From assembly GCA_019114135.1 (NCBI GenBank), contig DXGC01000077.1, positions 50,744 through 114,743 on the forward strand: a stretch of 64,000 nt of DNA, in the 5' to 3' direction. The notes beneath the pieces were generated by a model. It did not search any database. It was not told where the DNA came from and was given only the letters and a program-made list of their open reading frames with translations. Shown piece after piece: positions 37,263 to 46,752 of the stretch; positions within the stretch are counted from its first letter, which is position 1, and every line of letters begins with the position of its first letter. The position numbers were made by a program, and so were the translations under genes. Source of the DNA: Candidatus Corynebacterium avicola. Lineage in GTDB: Bacteria > Actinomycetota > Actinomycetes > Mycobacteriales > Mycobacteriaceae.

Positions 37263-38336
37263 ATGACCTCGCTCTTCGACTCCCTCGACGCTGGAGACCT
37301 GAAGCTGAACAACCGCGTCACGATGGCAGCGCTGACCCGCCAGCGCTCCGGCGAGGACGGCAACCCCACCGAACTGCATGCCGAGTACTACAGCCAGCGC
37401 GCGTCCTCCGGACTGGTGGTCACCGAGGGCACCTTCCCCGCCTTCAGCAACCGCGCCTTCCCCGGCCAGGCCGGCATCGCCAGCACCGAGCATGCCGAAG
37501 GATGGGCCCGCGTCGCCGAGGCCGTGCACGCCAAGGGCGGCACCCTGGTCATGCAGATCATGCACGGTGGACGCACCTCCCACCCCGACCTGCTGCGCGG
37601 TGCGGAGCCGGAGGCCCCGAGTGCGATCGCCGTCGGCGGCCCGGTCCGCGGCTTCTCCGGCAAGGAGGAGGGCGGTGTTCCCCGTGAGCTCGGCACCGAG
37701 GAGATTCCGCGGATCATCGAGGAGTTCGTCACCGCCGCCCGTCGCGCGGTCGACGCCGGTGTCGACGGCGTAGAGATCCACAGCGCCAACGGCTACCTGC
37801 TGCACGAGTTCCTCGGTGCGTCCTCCAACCACCGCGGGGACGCCTACGGTGGCTCCCCGGAGAACCGTACGCGACTGACCGCCGAGGTCGTGCGCGCGGT
37901 CGCCGAGGAGATCGGCGCAGGACGCACCGCCGTGCGCATCTCCCCCGAGCACGGCATCCAGGGTGTGTTGGAGGACGACCGGGTGGACGTCCTCGCCACC
38001 TACGATGCGCTCATCGACGGTCTCAACGAGGTCGGCCCCGCCTACCTGTCGGTGCTGCACAAGGACATCGACGGCGACCTGGTCGCGCACCTGCGCGGAC
38101 GCTTCAACGGCACCTTCCTGCTGAACAGCGGCTTCTCGCAGATCACCGGCCGGGACGAAGCCGTGCACATCGTGGAGGACGACCTGGCGGACGCCGCCGT
38201 CGTCGGACGCCAGCTCATCGCCAACCCGGATCTGGTGCGCCGCTGGCAGGACGGTCTGTCCCTGAACGAGCCGGATCCGTCCACGTTCTACTCCCCCGGC
38301 GCGGTCGGTTACACCGACTACGCCTTCGCGGAGTAG
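37263..38336 (+). CDS. Old Yellow Enzyme-family alkene reductase
   Basis: 357 aa FMN-dependent NAD(P)H:enone reductase. LNNRVTMAALTRQRS at the N terminus, VMQIMHGGRTSHP, and EIHSANGYLLHEFLGASSNHRG-type segment (HxxN substrate-binding pair) with DAYGGSPENR are diagnostic. Start ATG 37263 has AAAGGA about 10 bases upstream. Cytosolic. Likely an independent unit; a palindrome follows its stop. It reduces activated C=C bonds; physiological substrate unknown. Confidence 0.92.
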   Translation: MTSLFDSLDAGDLKLNNRVTMAALTRQRSGEDGNPTELHAEYYSQRASSGLVVTEGTFPAFSNRAFPGQAGIASTEHAEGWARVAEAVHAKGGTLVMQIMHGGRTSHPDLLRGAEPEAPSAIAVGGPVRGFSGKEEGGVPRELGTEEIPRIIEEFVTAARRAVDAGVDGVEIHSANGYLLHEFLGASSNHRGDAYGGSPENRTRLTAEVVRAVAEEIGAGRTAVRISPEHGIQGVLEDDRVDVLATYDALIDGLNEVGPAYLSVLHKDIDGDLVAHLRGRFNGTFLLNSGFSQITGRDEAVHIVEDDLADAAVVGRQLIANPDLVRRWQDGLSLNEPDPSTFYSPGAVGYTDYAFAE

Positions 38337-38339
38337 GAA

Positions 38340-38352
38340 CTACCACTGGTAG
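38340..38352. promoter_or_regulatory. 13-bp palindrome CTACCACTGGTAG upstream of the aldehyde dehydrogenase
   Basis: CTACCA-C-TGGTAG, just after the OYE stop and 101 bases before the dehydrogenase ATG. It shares TACCACTGG with the palindrome at 41046-41059 next to the MmyB-like regulator, so both may be bound by that protein. Confidence 0.45.
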
Positions 38353-38452
38353 CCGGGCCCGCCGAGGCGGAGATCTTCTCGACGGGGATCCGGGCGTGAT
38401 GACTTGTAGCCTCGCACGTAGCGGCAACATCACGAACGACAGGAGAACCATC

Positions 38453-39868
38453 ATGAGCAACCCCGTCTACCGCAGCATCAACGTCACCACCGGAGAGACC
38501 GTCAAGGAGTACGCCTACTGCACCGACGACGAGGTCGCCGCCGCCACCAGTGCGGCCGCCGAGGCCGGTGCGTCCTGGGGCGCCCTGAGCATCGCCGAGC
38601 GCGCCGACATCGTGAACAAGGTCGCCGACCTGTTCATCGAGCGTAAGGAGGAGCTCGGCGAGATCATCACCCGCGAGATGGGCAAGCCCGCCGGGGAGGC
38701 CGTCGGCGAGGCGGAGTTCAGCGGCGAGATCTTCCGCTACTACGCCGAGAACGCCGAGAAGCTCGCTGCGGACCTGGTCCTGGAGGACACCGAGGAGTCC
38801 CGCACCGTGGTGCAGCGCCGCCCCGTCGGCGTGCTGCTGGGCATCATGCCCTGGAACTACCCCTACTACCAGGTCGCCCGCTTCGCCGCGCCGAACCTGA
38901 TGCTGGGCAACACCATCCTGCTGAAGCACGCCGAGAGCGTGCCGGAGTCCGCACTGGCGATCGCGACCCTGATGAAGGACGCCGGCGTCCCCGAGGGTGT
39001 GTACACCAACCTCTTCGCCACCCACGACCAGGTCTCGGAGATCATCAAGGACCCGCGGGTGCAGGGTGTCTCCCTCACCGGTTCGGAGCGCGCCGGTGCC
39101 GCCATCGCCGCCCAGGCCGGTGGCGCGCTGAAGAAGGCCGTGCTGGAGCTCGGCGGTTCCGACCCGTACGTGATCCTGTCATCCGACGATGCCCGTGCCG
39201 CAGCGCGGGACGCACTGGCGGTGCGACTCGAGAACACCGGCCAGGCCTGCAACTCCAACAAGCGGATCATCGTCCACGAGGACCTCTACGACGAGTTCGT
39301 CAACGAGGCCGTGGTGCAGGTCGGTGACCTGGCGGCGGCGAACCCGGCGGACATCCAGGACATCACCGAGCAGAAGGCCTTCGGGCCGATGTCCTCCGAG
39401 GCCGCGGCCGACAAGATCGTCGCGCAGATCGGCTCCGCGGTCGAGGCCGGTGCCACGCTGCACGTGGGCGGAGAGCGGCTCAGCGCCGAGGCCGGGAGTG
39501 CCCTGGCCGGAGGATTCTTCGTGTCCCCGGCGGTGCTGACCGACGTGCCGGTCGGCTCGGAGATCTACTACGAGGAGTTCTTCGGCCCGGTCGTCCAGGT
39601 GTACAAGGTCAGCTCCGACGAGGAGGCCCTCACCCTGGCCAACGACACCCAGTACGGCCTGGGGTCCACTGTGTTCGCCGTGGAGGAGGGCCGCGCCGAG
39701 GCCTTCGCCGCGGGTCTGGAGGCCGGCATGACCGGTGTGAACCAGGGCGCTCCGGAGACAGAGTCGATGCCCTTCGGCGGTGTGAAGCGTTCCGGCTACG
39801 GCCGTGAGCTCGGCCCGCTGGGCATGGACGAGTTCGTGAACAAGCGACTGCTGTCGATCAAGAAGTAG
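38453..39868 (+). CDS. NAD(P)-dependent aldehyde dehydrogenase, succinate-semialdehyde type
   Basis: 471 aa. [21 protein letters not shown] (cofactor loop), catalytic Glu in [10 protein letters not shown] and Cys in [11 protein letters not shown] are all present. Overall pattern ([16 protein letters not shown] at the end) is that of succinate-semialdehyde or related aliphatic dehydrogenases. AGGAGAA precedes ATG. Convergent with the PRISE-type reductase, overlapping by 11 bases; the aldehyde could come from the AtsK-like reaction or amine oxidation, but this is conjecture. Confidence 0.9.
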   Translation: MSNPVYRSINVTTGETVKEYAYCTDDEVAAATSAAAEAGASWGALSIAERADIVNKVADLFIERKEELGEIITREMGKPAGEAVGEAEFSGEIFRYYAENAEKLAADLVLEDTEESRTVVQRRPVGVLLGIMPWNYPYYQVARFAAPNLMLGNTILLKHAESVPESALAIATLMKDAGVPEGVYTNLFATHDQVSEIIKDPRVQGVSLTGSERAGAAIAAQAGGALKKAVLELGGSDPYVILSSDDARAAARDALAVRLENTGQACNSNKRIIVHEDLYDEFVNEAVVQVGDLAAANPADIQDITEQKAFGPMSSEAAADKIVAQIGSAVEAGATLHVGGERLSAEAGSALAGGFFVSPAVLTDVPVGSEIYYEEFFGPVVQVYKVSSDEEALTLANDTQYGLGSTVFAVEEGRAEAFAAGLEAGMTGVNQGAPETESMPFGGVKRSGYGRELGPLGMDEFVNKRLLSIKK

Positions 39869-40955
39869 ATGCCGGACGCGGCGGCACCAGTCCGTCCTGC
39901 TCATAACGGTCGAAGAGCTCGAGGATCGCCTGCTCGGTACTGATGTACGTCGAGAACCCGGCCAGACGGCTCTTGGTCATGTCCGCGACGACCTCGACCT
40001 CCACACCGAGGTCGCTGTCGGTGTGCCAGAAGGACGCGACCCGGTCCAGTTGTGACTCCTTGAGGTCGTACTTGTCGGCGATCTCGCCCCAGAGCTTCTC
40101 CTTCCCCTCCATCCGGTCGACGAGAGCACGAGGCTCGGAACCCGGTCCCTCCCAGTCGACACCGAGCGCATCCGCCAGACGTGGCCACAGCCAACGCCAC
40201 CGGAAAACCTCGCCGTTGGTCACGTTCCAGGCCTCGTTCCCGATGCCCGGAGTCGTCGACGCCCAGATCATCTGCTCGGCGACCGCCCGGGAATCGGTCA
40301 GGTCCGTCAGGCAGTTCCAGACGAGTTCGGTGCCGGGGAACACCAGGGGCTCATTGGACTCCCGGGCGATGGCGGCATGCACGGCGAGCGTCAGCGCGAA
40401 GTTCATGGCATTGCCGACGGCGTATCCGGTCACCGTGTGTGCACGGTGGACACTCCAGGTGAAATTGTCCCGCTCGGCAGCGGCGAAAAGCTCGTCCTCC
40501 TGGGCGTAGTAGAAGTTCGGCGTGCTCAAACGCGGAGACTCCTCACGGAACGGGGTCTCGCTCATCTCTCCGGTTCCGAATGCCTCGAACGGCCCCATGT
40601 AGTGCTTGAGCCCGGTCATCAGAGCAGCATGCTCGACTGTCCCTGCCGGTGACAGTGCATCGAAGAGATTACGGAGCATCGCACCGTTGACCCGGATGTT
40701 CTCCGCCTCATTCTCCTGCTGCGACCACACGGTGATGAACACGTGCGTGGGCCGGAGGTCCTTGAGTGCGCGGGCGACGTCATCCGCGTCCTGGAGATCC
40801 GCGGTCACCTGCCGCACGCCCTGAGGGAGCTCGTGCTCCGAGCGCGAGAGCCCGTAGACCGTCCAGTCGTTCCTGATCGACAGCTGTCGCGCGATCTCCG
40901 AGCCAGCGATCCCGTTGACGCCGACGATCAGCGCGGTCGAGCGGTAGTCCTTCAT
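39858..40955 (-). CDS. PRISE-type short-chain reductase (progesterone 5-beta-reductase/iridoid synthase-like)
   Basis: 365 aa extended SDR. Cofactor motif GVNGIAGSEIAR, and the family signature TGLKHYMGPFEAFG with its catalytic Lys; the Tyr lies in NFYYAQED. Bacterial members reduce enones with NADPH. ATG 40955 follows AGGAGG. It faces the MmyB-like regulator across 149 bp that holds a perfect palindrome, so is probably its target. Confidence 0.87.
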   Translation of the reverse strand: MKDYRSTALIVGVNGIAGSEIARQLSIRNDWTVYGLSRSEHELPQGVRQVTADLQDADDVARALKDLRPTHVFITVWSQQENEAENIRVNGAMLRNLFDALSPAGTVEHAALMTGLKHYMGPFEAFGTGEMSETPFREESPRLSTPNFYYAQEDELFAAAERDNFTWSVHRAHTVTGYAVGNAMNFALTLAVHAAIARESNEPLVFPGTELVWNCLTDLTDSRAVAEQMIWASTTPGIGNEAWNVTNGEVFRWRWLWPRLADALGVDWEGPGSEPRALVDRMEGKEKLWGEIADKYDLKESQLDRVASFWHTDSDLGVEVEVVADMTKSRLAGFSTYISTEQAILELFDRYEQDGLVPPRPASTS

Positions 40956-41045
40956 GCGTCCTCCTGTGATGTGGTGTCCTCTGCTTCCCGCCAGTGTCGT
41001 CGTCTTCGCGTCCCCCTGCCAGACCCCGGCTGGTCGTGCGACCGG

Positions 41046-41059
41046 CAGTGGTACCACTG
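41046..41059. promoter_or_regulatory. Perfect 14-bp palindrome CAGTGGTACCACTG
   Basis: Lies in the divergent space between the reductase and the MmyB-like regulator, near the expected -35 region of the regulator. Likely operator for that regulator. Confidence 0.55.
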
Positions 41060-41104
41060 GCAGGGTCATGCTCGCGGTCCCCGAATGCTTCTAGACTTCA
41101 TGTC

Positions 41105-41995
41105 ATGACCAGTTCTGTTCCTGCTTCCGGATCCGGCAGCCTCGGCGAGTTCCTGAAGTCCTGCCGGGATGCGATCAGCCCGGAGACTGCCAGCGTCGGG
41201 ACCCGGAGCAGTCGCCGACGGGTGCCCGGGCTGCGCCGCGAAGAAGTTGCCCAGCTCGCCGGAGTGTCGGTCGCCTACTACGTGCGACTCGAACAGGGGC
41301 AGGCCCACAACGCGTCCGATGAGGTGCTTCTCGCACTGGCTCGCGCCCTTCAACTGTCGTCCACGGAGACGGAGCATCTCCTGGACCTCGCCAACCCTAC
41401 CCGGACGGCACCGACGACACGGCCGCCCGCCGAAACCCCGAATCCGCAGTCCCTCGCGTTGTTGGAAGCACTCGGCGACATGCCGGCAGTCCTGCTGGGA
41501 CGACGCAGTGACGCCCTGGCGTGGACGCCGACCGGTCATGCGCTGCTGGCACCTCATCTTCCGTTCGACACCTCGGATCCGGGGACCCGTCCCTCGCTGC
41601 CGCGACTTCTGTTTCTCGACCCCCAGGTACGCGAGACGTACTCCGACTGGCATGCCGAGGCCAGCAGCTACGTGTCCTACCTGCGGTTCATCAGCGCCAA
41701 GTACCCTGACGACGCCCGAATGGCCGAACTCGTCGGCGAGCTCTGCATGAAGGACGCTGACTTTGCGTCCCTGTGGGCGACGGGGAAGGTGAGCGCCTGC
41801 ACCTCAGGGGTGAAGCACTTCCGGCACCCCGCCGTCGGTGACCTCACGGTCAACTTCCAGCTCTGGCTCCAGGCAGAGGAGCCGGACCACCGCCTCGAGG
41901 TGATGACCCCGGCCGACCAGGGTTCGGCCGAAGCGCTCGATGAGCTCACGCGGCTCCTGGGTCAGGAGCAACCGGGCGCCTCCACTACGACTTGA
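41105..41995 (+). CDS. MmyB-like helix-turn-helix regulator
   Basis: 296 aa. XRE-type HTH (RVPGLRREEVAQLAGVSVAYYVRLEQG, residues about 38-64, shown in part) followed by the MmyB ligand-binding domain (LALLEALGDMPAVLLGRRSD, WHAEASSYVSYLR). Such regulators in actinobacteria bind fatty-acid-like ligands and usually control an adjacent divergent SDR or oxidoreductase. TAGACT at 41092-41097 would give a leaderless transcript. Note: written as GLRREEVAQLAGVSVAYYV for the HTH core. Confidence 0.87.
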   Translation: MTSSVPASGSGSLGEFLKSCRDAISPETASVGTRSSRRRVPGLRREEVAQLAGVSVAYYVRLEQGQAHNASDEVLLALARALQLSSTETEHLLDLANPTRTAPTTRPPAETPNPQSLALLEALGDMPAVLLGRRSDALAWTPTGHALLAPHLPFDTSDPGTRPSLPRLLFLDPQVRETYSDWHAEASSYVSYLRFISAKYPDDARMAELVGELCMKDADFASLWATGKVSACTSGVKHFRHPAVGDLTVNFQLWLQAEEPDHRLEVMTPADQGSAEALDELTRLLGQEQPGASTTT

Positions 41996-42005
41996 GCGGT
42001 CGACT

Positions 42006-43055
42006 TTAAAAACGCTGGGGAGCAACTGGCGTTGGACTGCAGTGACGCACAGGGGTCCAGACCCAGATCATCCCCTCCTGCGGTTGGATCTTCCCTGATG
42101 ATGCCTGTTGCCCTAGAGCCAGCGCGCCGTCCAGGGGGTCGCCTGCTGAATCTCGTACTGAGACTCCTCGACCATCTTCGGCGACCTCCGCCCTGAAACC
42201 TGCTCTCAGAACAGCGCTGGCGCGGGCGAGCCCTCCCGAGAGAACCAACAGTGGCGGGCAATCCTGCGCCAGGGAGGCCAATCCACTCCTGGCAGCCTCG
42301 CGTCCGGCCTCCGTCAGGAGTTTTACGGAAGCGGGTTCGCCGTTGCCAGCCAGATCAACGATGTCCCGGGCGAACTCGGCCAGGAGTCCCGCCCGGTCAT
42401 CCCTGGTATAGAACTGGCCGGGCCAGACCTCGGGGGAGCCGAAGCGACGAATCGCCGCTGCCAGAAGCGCCTCACTGCCGCTGGCTGACTCCACTCCATC
42501 ATGGGCCCGCAGCGCCATGGTCAGTCCCTGTCGACCGACCCATGCGCCTCCGCCCCGGTCCCCCAGCAGGTGACCCCAGCCGTCCACCCGGCGCCACTGC
42601 GGAGTAAACACTCCCTCGACGTCGGGACCAGGATGCCCGACAGCAATTGCCCCGGTCCCGAGGACCGAGACAGCTCCACCTTCACCTCCCAGCGCACCGA
42701 GGTGTGCCGTCACCGCATCGGTCGCGAGAGCGACAGGCTTGCCGACCTCTCCACCGAGGTGCGTCGCAAGCGCCGCGGGATCCGTAACGAGTGAAGCCAC
42801 CCCGGTCGCACCTACGCCGACGGCCACCACATCACGCCACAGGTCGGGCCAATTCTCAGCGGCTGTCTCCAGCAGATGCGTGGTCAGATCAGACACCGAA
42901 CTTCCGGTGGAACTCACCTGAACGCGGGGACCTTGCAGCTCGAATCGATCAGTACTGTCGACCTGTTCCGGTCGTGTACCTGGGCCCTCCAGAAACTGCT
43001 TCAGCGCAATCCGGCTGCCAGAGCCACCGATATCGATCCCCAGGACAGCAGTCAT
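42006..43055 (-). CDS. BadF/BcrA-type amino-sugar kinase (MurK/NAGK-like)
   Basis: 349 aa ASKHA-fold kinase. Phosphate-binding LGIDIGGSGSRIAL at the N terminus, VSVLGTGAIAVG, GWGHLLGDRGGGAWVG and LVLSGGLARAS are the family motifs. Clostridial MurK, of the same family, phosphorylates both MurNAc and GlcNAc; since this gene overlaps murQ by 4 bases, making MurNAc-6-phosphate for MurQ is the best guess. The C terminus (from about residue 320, Gln/Trp/Pro-rich) departs from the family and may be degraded or divergent. Confidence 0.82.
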   Translation of the reverse strand: MTAVLGIDIGGSGSRIALKQFLEGPGTRPEQVDSTDRFELQGPRVQVSSTGSSVSDLTTHLLETAAENWPDLWRDVVAVGVGATGVASLVTDPAALATHLGGEVGKPVALATDAVTAHLGALGGEGGAVSVLGTGAIAVGHPGPDVEGVFTPQWRRVDGWGHLLGDRGGGAWVGRQGLTMALRAHDGVESASGSEALLAAAIRRFGSPEVWPGQFYTRDDRAGLLAEFARDIVDLAGNGEPASVKLLTEAGREAARSGLASLAQDCPPLLVLSGGLARASAVLRAGFRAEVAEDGRGVSVRDSAGDPLDGALALGQQASSGKIQPQEGMIWVWTPVRHCSPTPVAPQRF

Positions 43056-44002
43056 TCCTGCGGACTCCGCTTCTGCGTCGCGGATGCGGAGGCAATCGCG
43101 TCCCGCACTGACTGCGCATTCCCGGTCAGCAGCGAGGATGCTTCCTCGGCGGAGACCTCTGCCAATGCACTGACGATGGCGGTCTTCAGGTCCCCTCCGG
43201 ATTCCTCCAGGAGTTCGCGGGCCTCGGGTTCATCCAGATCGACGGCTTCACCGAGGATCCTCAGTGTGCGTGCCCGGAGCTTCTCATTGGTTGCGACCAC
43301 CGACACCATGAGGTTGTTCCACGTCCGTCCCAGCGCAATCATCAATGCCGTGGAAAAGCCATTGAGCACCAGCTTCTGTGCTGTGCCGGCTTTCAGCCTG
43401 GTGGAGCCGGTGACCACCTCGGGCCCAGTCGAGAGTGCCACGTGGATATCCGCATTGGCGGCGAGTGGAGCTCCGGGGTTGTTGGAGATCAACACGGTGT
43501 ATGCCCCGTTCTTCCGGGCATTTTCCAAGGCTCCGCCGACATAAGGTGTCGACCCGCTGGCAGCAATGCCGACCGCGACATCGTTCTCCCCTAGCTCCTC
43601 GGAGGCATGGCGTCCCTCCTCCATGGAGTCCTCGGCGTTCTCCACGGCCTCAGTCACTGCTGCGGGTCCCCCGGCGATATGTGCCACCACGCGGCCCGGT
43701 TCGAGATTGAACGTCGGCTTCAGTTCGCTGGCGTCCAGCACCCCGAGGCGTCCGGAGGTACCGGCCCCGAAGTAGTGGACCGTTCCGCCGCGACGCATCC
43801 GTTCAGCGGCCACGTCAACGGCTTCGGTCAGTTCATCGAGCGCCGCATTCACAGCGTCCACCGCCGCCTGGCTCTCGGTGGTCAACAACTGGAGCACCCC
43901 TCGGGTATCGAGGTCATCCAGGTTCTCACTGCGGGGATTGCGTTGTTCGGTGGGCGGGAGGCCGGATGATTCCGGGTGTGCGGACGTCGGGTTCGTCATC
44001 AC
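43052..44002 (-). CDS. murQ: N-acetylmuramic acid 6-phosphate etherase
   Basis: Cleaves the lactyl ether of MurNAc-6P to give GlcNAc-6P and D-lactate. 316 aa SIS-domain enzyme. N-terminal SENLDDLDTRGVLQLL, phosphosugar-binding VHYFGAGTSGRLGVLDASEL and GIAASGSTPYVGGAL are diagnostic; the following ISNNPGAPLAANAD is the substrate-binding loop. Overlaps both neighbours by 4 bases in a five-gene operon. The product enters NagA/NagB encoded 6 kb away on the other strand. Confidence 0.96.
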   Translation of the reverse strand: MMTNPTSAHPESSGLPPTEQRNPRSENLDDLDTRGVLQLLTTESQAAVDAVNAALDELTEAVDVAAERMRRGGTVHYFGAGTSGRLGVLDASELKPTFNLEPGRVVAHIAGGPAAVTEAVENAEDSMEEGRHASEELGENDVAVGIAASGSTPYVGGALENARKNGAYTVLISNNPGAPLAANADIHVALSTGPEVVTGSTRLKAGTAQKLVLNGFSTALMIALGRTWNNLMVSVVATNEKLRARTLRILGEAVDLDEPEARELLEESGGDLKTAIVSALAEVSAEEASSLLTGNAQSVRDAIASASATQKRSPQE

Positions 44003-45528
44003 TCCATCCTCTCGTTACTCCGCAGCTTCTCGGCGGACGTCCCGGCCGACGTGTCGACGCTCTCCGACGCCCTGGGATGACGCAGCGAAAGCAGGCCACC
44101 GACAACGCAGATCACGATCACACCGAGCAGCGGGTACCACTGCCATGCCACCCATACCTCGCCGGTCACGTAGCTCTCCATGATGAAGAAGAAGGCGTTG
44201 ACGGCGACAGCCAGGATGAACGCAATATTGACGTCCGAAGCCTGGGCCCGTTTGTTGATGATCCCGAAGACGAAGGCCCCCAACAGGCCACCGTAGGTGA
44301 TGCCGGCGATGCCGAGTGCCAGCACGACGATGTTCCCCTCGTCGGTTTCGAAGACCGTCGCCGGCGCGATGAAGGCGATGCCCCAGATGATCGTTGCCCA
44401 CCTGCCTACCCGTAGGCCCTGTTCGTCGGTGATGGGCGTCTTCTTGAACCGGGCATAGACGTCGTTGACCGTTGAGGACGACAGCGCCGACAGCGACGAG
44501 GACAGTGTCGACATTGCCGCAGCAAGAATGCCGGCCAACAGCAGTCCGGACACTCCCGGGGGAAGTCCGTCCACGATGTAGTGCGGGAAGATCTCGTCGT
44601 CGCGGCTCAACCCCAGCTCACTGGGGCTCGCGTGGTTGTAGTAGGTCCAGAGTGCAAGTCCCACCAGCAGGAAGAGCAGGAACTGGAAGAAAACGACGAT
44701 GCCGGACCAGATGAGTGCCTTCTGCGCCTCGACCTTGGAACGGCAGGCCAGCAGTCGTTGCACGATAAGCTGATCCGAGCCATGGGATGCCATGGCGTAG
44801 ACGGCACCGCCGAGCAATGAGGCGATGAAAGACGCATCATTGGAAATCGGGTTGCCCTCGAACACGAACATCGTGAACTTGCCGGCGTCGGCAGCATCGC
44901 CAATCCAGCTGCCGTCCGTGGCGACGGTGATGGCGATGAGTGCCAGCACGCCGCCGACTACGTAGAGGAGCATCTGCGCAACGTCGACCCAGACGACGGC
45001 CTTGATACCACCGATGAAGGTGTAGGCGATCGTGACCACGGAAAGCACCACAATGATGGTGAAGTAGTTCGTGTTGATCCCGACACCGTTGAGGATCACG
45101 TTGACTGGGATCGCGGCGGCGAGGACACGAACGCCATCCGCGAGTAGGCGTGTGAACAGGAAAGTGATTCCTGCTGTGGACTGCGTCGTCCGACCGAAGC
45201 GTTTGCCGAGGTAGGCGTAGGCGGTGATCATCTCACCGTCGTAGTATCTGGGAAGCATGAAGAAGGCGACCACAATGCGTCCCAGGATGTAGCCCAGCCC
45301 GAGCTGCAGGTAGTTGATGTCGCCGAGATAGCTCATCACCGGGATGCCGATGACGGTCAGCGCACTGGTTTCCGTGGCGACGACCGAGAAGCACACGGCC
45401 CACCACGGCAACTCCCGGCCGCCGACGAAGTAGTCCTTGAGGCCGGTCTGGCGTCCACTCAATTTCAAACCCAGCCAGGCGGTTGCGGCGAGGTAGAGGA
45501 CAATGACGACAAGGTCGAGGGTCTGCAT
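43999..45528 (-). CDS. Sodium:solute symporter (SSS) family, probable (anhydro)MurNAc/amino-sugar uptake
   Basis: 509 aa, about 13 helices. DYFVGGRELPWWAVCFSVVATE is the SSS start (given as YFVGGRELPWWAVCFSVV), and AAAMSTLSSSLSALSSSTVN is the sodium-site signature. RBS GGAAAGAGAA. It lies between anmK and murQ in one operon, with no MurP-type PTS or AmpG in the window, so uptake of free or anhydro-MurNAc is the natural inference. Sialic acid or other sugars cannot be excluded. Confidence 0.88.
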   Translation of the reverse strand: MQTLDLVVIVLYLAATAWLGLKLSGRQTGLKDYFVGGRELPWWAVCFSVVATETSALTVIGIPVMSYLGDINYLQLGLGYILGRIVVAFFMLPRYYDGEMITAYAYLGKRFGRTTQSTAGITFLFTRLLADGVRVLAAAIPVNVILNGVGINTNYFTIIVVLSVVTIAYTFIGGIKAVVWVDVAQMLLYVVGGVLALIAITVATDGSWIGDAADAGKFTMFVFEGNPISNDASFIASLLGGAVYAMASHGSDQLIVQRLLACRSKVEAQKALIWSGIVVFFQFLLFLLVGLALWTYYNHASPSELGLSRDDEIFPHYIVDGLPPGVSGLLLAGILAAAMSTLSSSLSALSSSTVNDVYARFKKTPITDEQGLRVGRWATIIWGIAFIAPATVFETDEGNIVVLALGIAGITYGGLLGAFVFGIINKRAQASDVNIAFILAVAVNAFFFIMESYVTGEVWVAWQWYPLLGVIVICVVGGLLSLRHPRASESVDTSAGTSAEKLRSNERME

Positions 45529-45546
45529 GTCAGTTCTCTTTCCTGT

Positions 45547-46752
45547 TCATTGGAGTACGCGGAGGTGCGAGGGCATCTGGTCGAGTGGGGTGGGGAGTCG
45601 CAGCGGTCCGCCTCCGGGTGAGAAACGGCCTGCGATCGTTCCATGGTCTGCGCCGGTGAGGCTGGGGAGGGTGGCGTCGAGTCCGTGCCAGCTCAGCCAG
45701 CCGAGCAAGGCCATCAGACATGCCTCCTTCGCCCCCTCGTGAAGCCCCAGAACCTGGTCCGTGGTCTTCAGTGTCACTTCGGGACCGAGGTACTCCTGAA
45801 GTTGCGCCATCAGGGTGGGATTGCGAGTGCCGCCACCAGAAGCCACCACCTCCTTAACCCCGTGAGCATGGCAGGCATCGGCCACAGTATTCGCCGTCAG
45901 TGCGGTGACGGTGGCGATGACGTCGAGGTCGTCCACATCGGGATACCCCTGAAGCTGCTCTCTCAGATACTCCTGGTGGAAGTGTTCTTTCCCGGTCGAC
46001 TTCGGTGCGGGCAGGGTGTAGTAGGGGTCGGCGAGAAGCTGCGTCAGCAGGTCGTGGTCAACGGTTCCGCGTGCTGCGAGTGCACCGTCCCGGTCAATGC
46101 TGTGAGAATCACCGTTGATGTGACGGGCCATGACGTCAATGAGTGCGTTCGCCGGACCGGTATCGAAGGCGACCGGTTCTTCTCCCGGTGCCACCACGGT
46201 GATATTGGCGATGCCGCCCAGATTGAGCATCGCGGTGGGGGTATCGTTCCCGGACATCAGGAGATGGTCCAAGATGCCGACCAGAGGCGCCCCCTGGCCT
46301 CCGCTTGCAACGTCTCTTGCTCTGATGTCGGAGAGGACAGGGGAACCGGTGGTCTCTGCGATCCAGGCTGGCTGGCCCAACTGGAGAGTGGAGGTGACTT
46401 TTCCATCGGCGATATCGTGACGGACGGTTTGTCCGTGCGATACCACCAGGTCGCAGGCGACTCCGGTTTCTGAGTTGAGGTGGCTGACCGCGTCCGCGCA
46501 CGCCTGCCCGAGGCGTGCATCCACACTGCTGACCAACTGAAGTTCAATAGGTTCAGGGTTCAGAAGTCGTAGGATGTCGTGCTGTAGCTCCTGGTCGAAG
46601 GGAACTGCGCGGAACGCCAGCAGTCGCATCGTGAGCTCTCCGCCCTCGGTAGCGGTGACAGAGTTTGTGTCATCTACGACGAGGCCAAACTCCACCAGTG
46701 CCACATCAAGTGCATCCGCTGACGTTCCCGTCATCAGGCCGGCGATGATCAT
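45547..46752 (-). CDS. anmK: Anhydro-N-acetylmuramic acid kinase
   Basis: Opens the 1,6-anhydro ring of anhMurNAc and phosphorylates it to MurNAc-6P with ATP. 401 aa. N-terminal GLMTGTSADALDVALVEF (family: GLMSGTSxDGID), VSHGQTVRHD, LQLGQPAWIAETTG, NLGGIANIT, FDTGPANALIDVM and VVASGGGTRNPTLM are all family motifs. Feeds MurQ. Its ATG overlaps the gntR stop. Confidence 0.95.
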   Translation of the reverse strand: MIIAGLMTGTSADALDVALVEFGLVVDDTNSVTATEGGELTMRLLAFRAVPFDQELQHDILRLLNPEPIELQLVSSVDARLGQACADAVSHLNSETGVACDLVVSHGQTVRHDIADGKVTSTLQLGQPAWIAETTGSPVLSDIRARDVASGGQGAPLVGILDHLLMSGNDTPTAMLNLGGIANITVVAPGEEPVAFDTGPANALIDVMARHINGDSHSIDRDGALAARGTVDHDLLTQLLADPYYTLPAPKSTGKEHFHQEYLREQLQGYPDVDDLDVIATVTALTANTVADACHAHGVKEVVASGGGTRNPTLMAQLQEYLGPEVTLKTTDQVLGLHEGAKEACLMALLGWLSWHGLDATLPSLTGADHGTIAGRFSPGGGPLRLPTPLDQMPSHLRVLQ

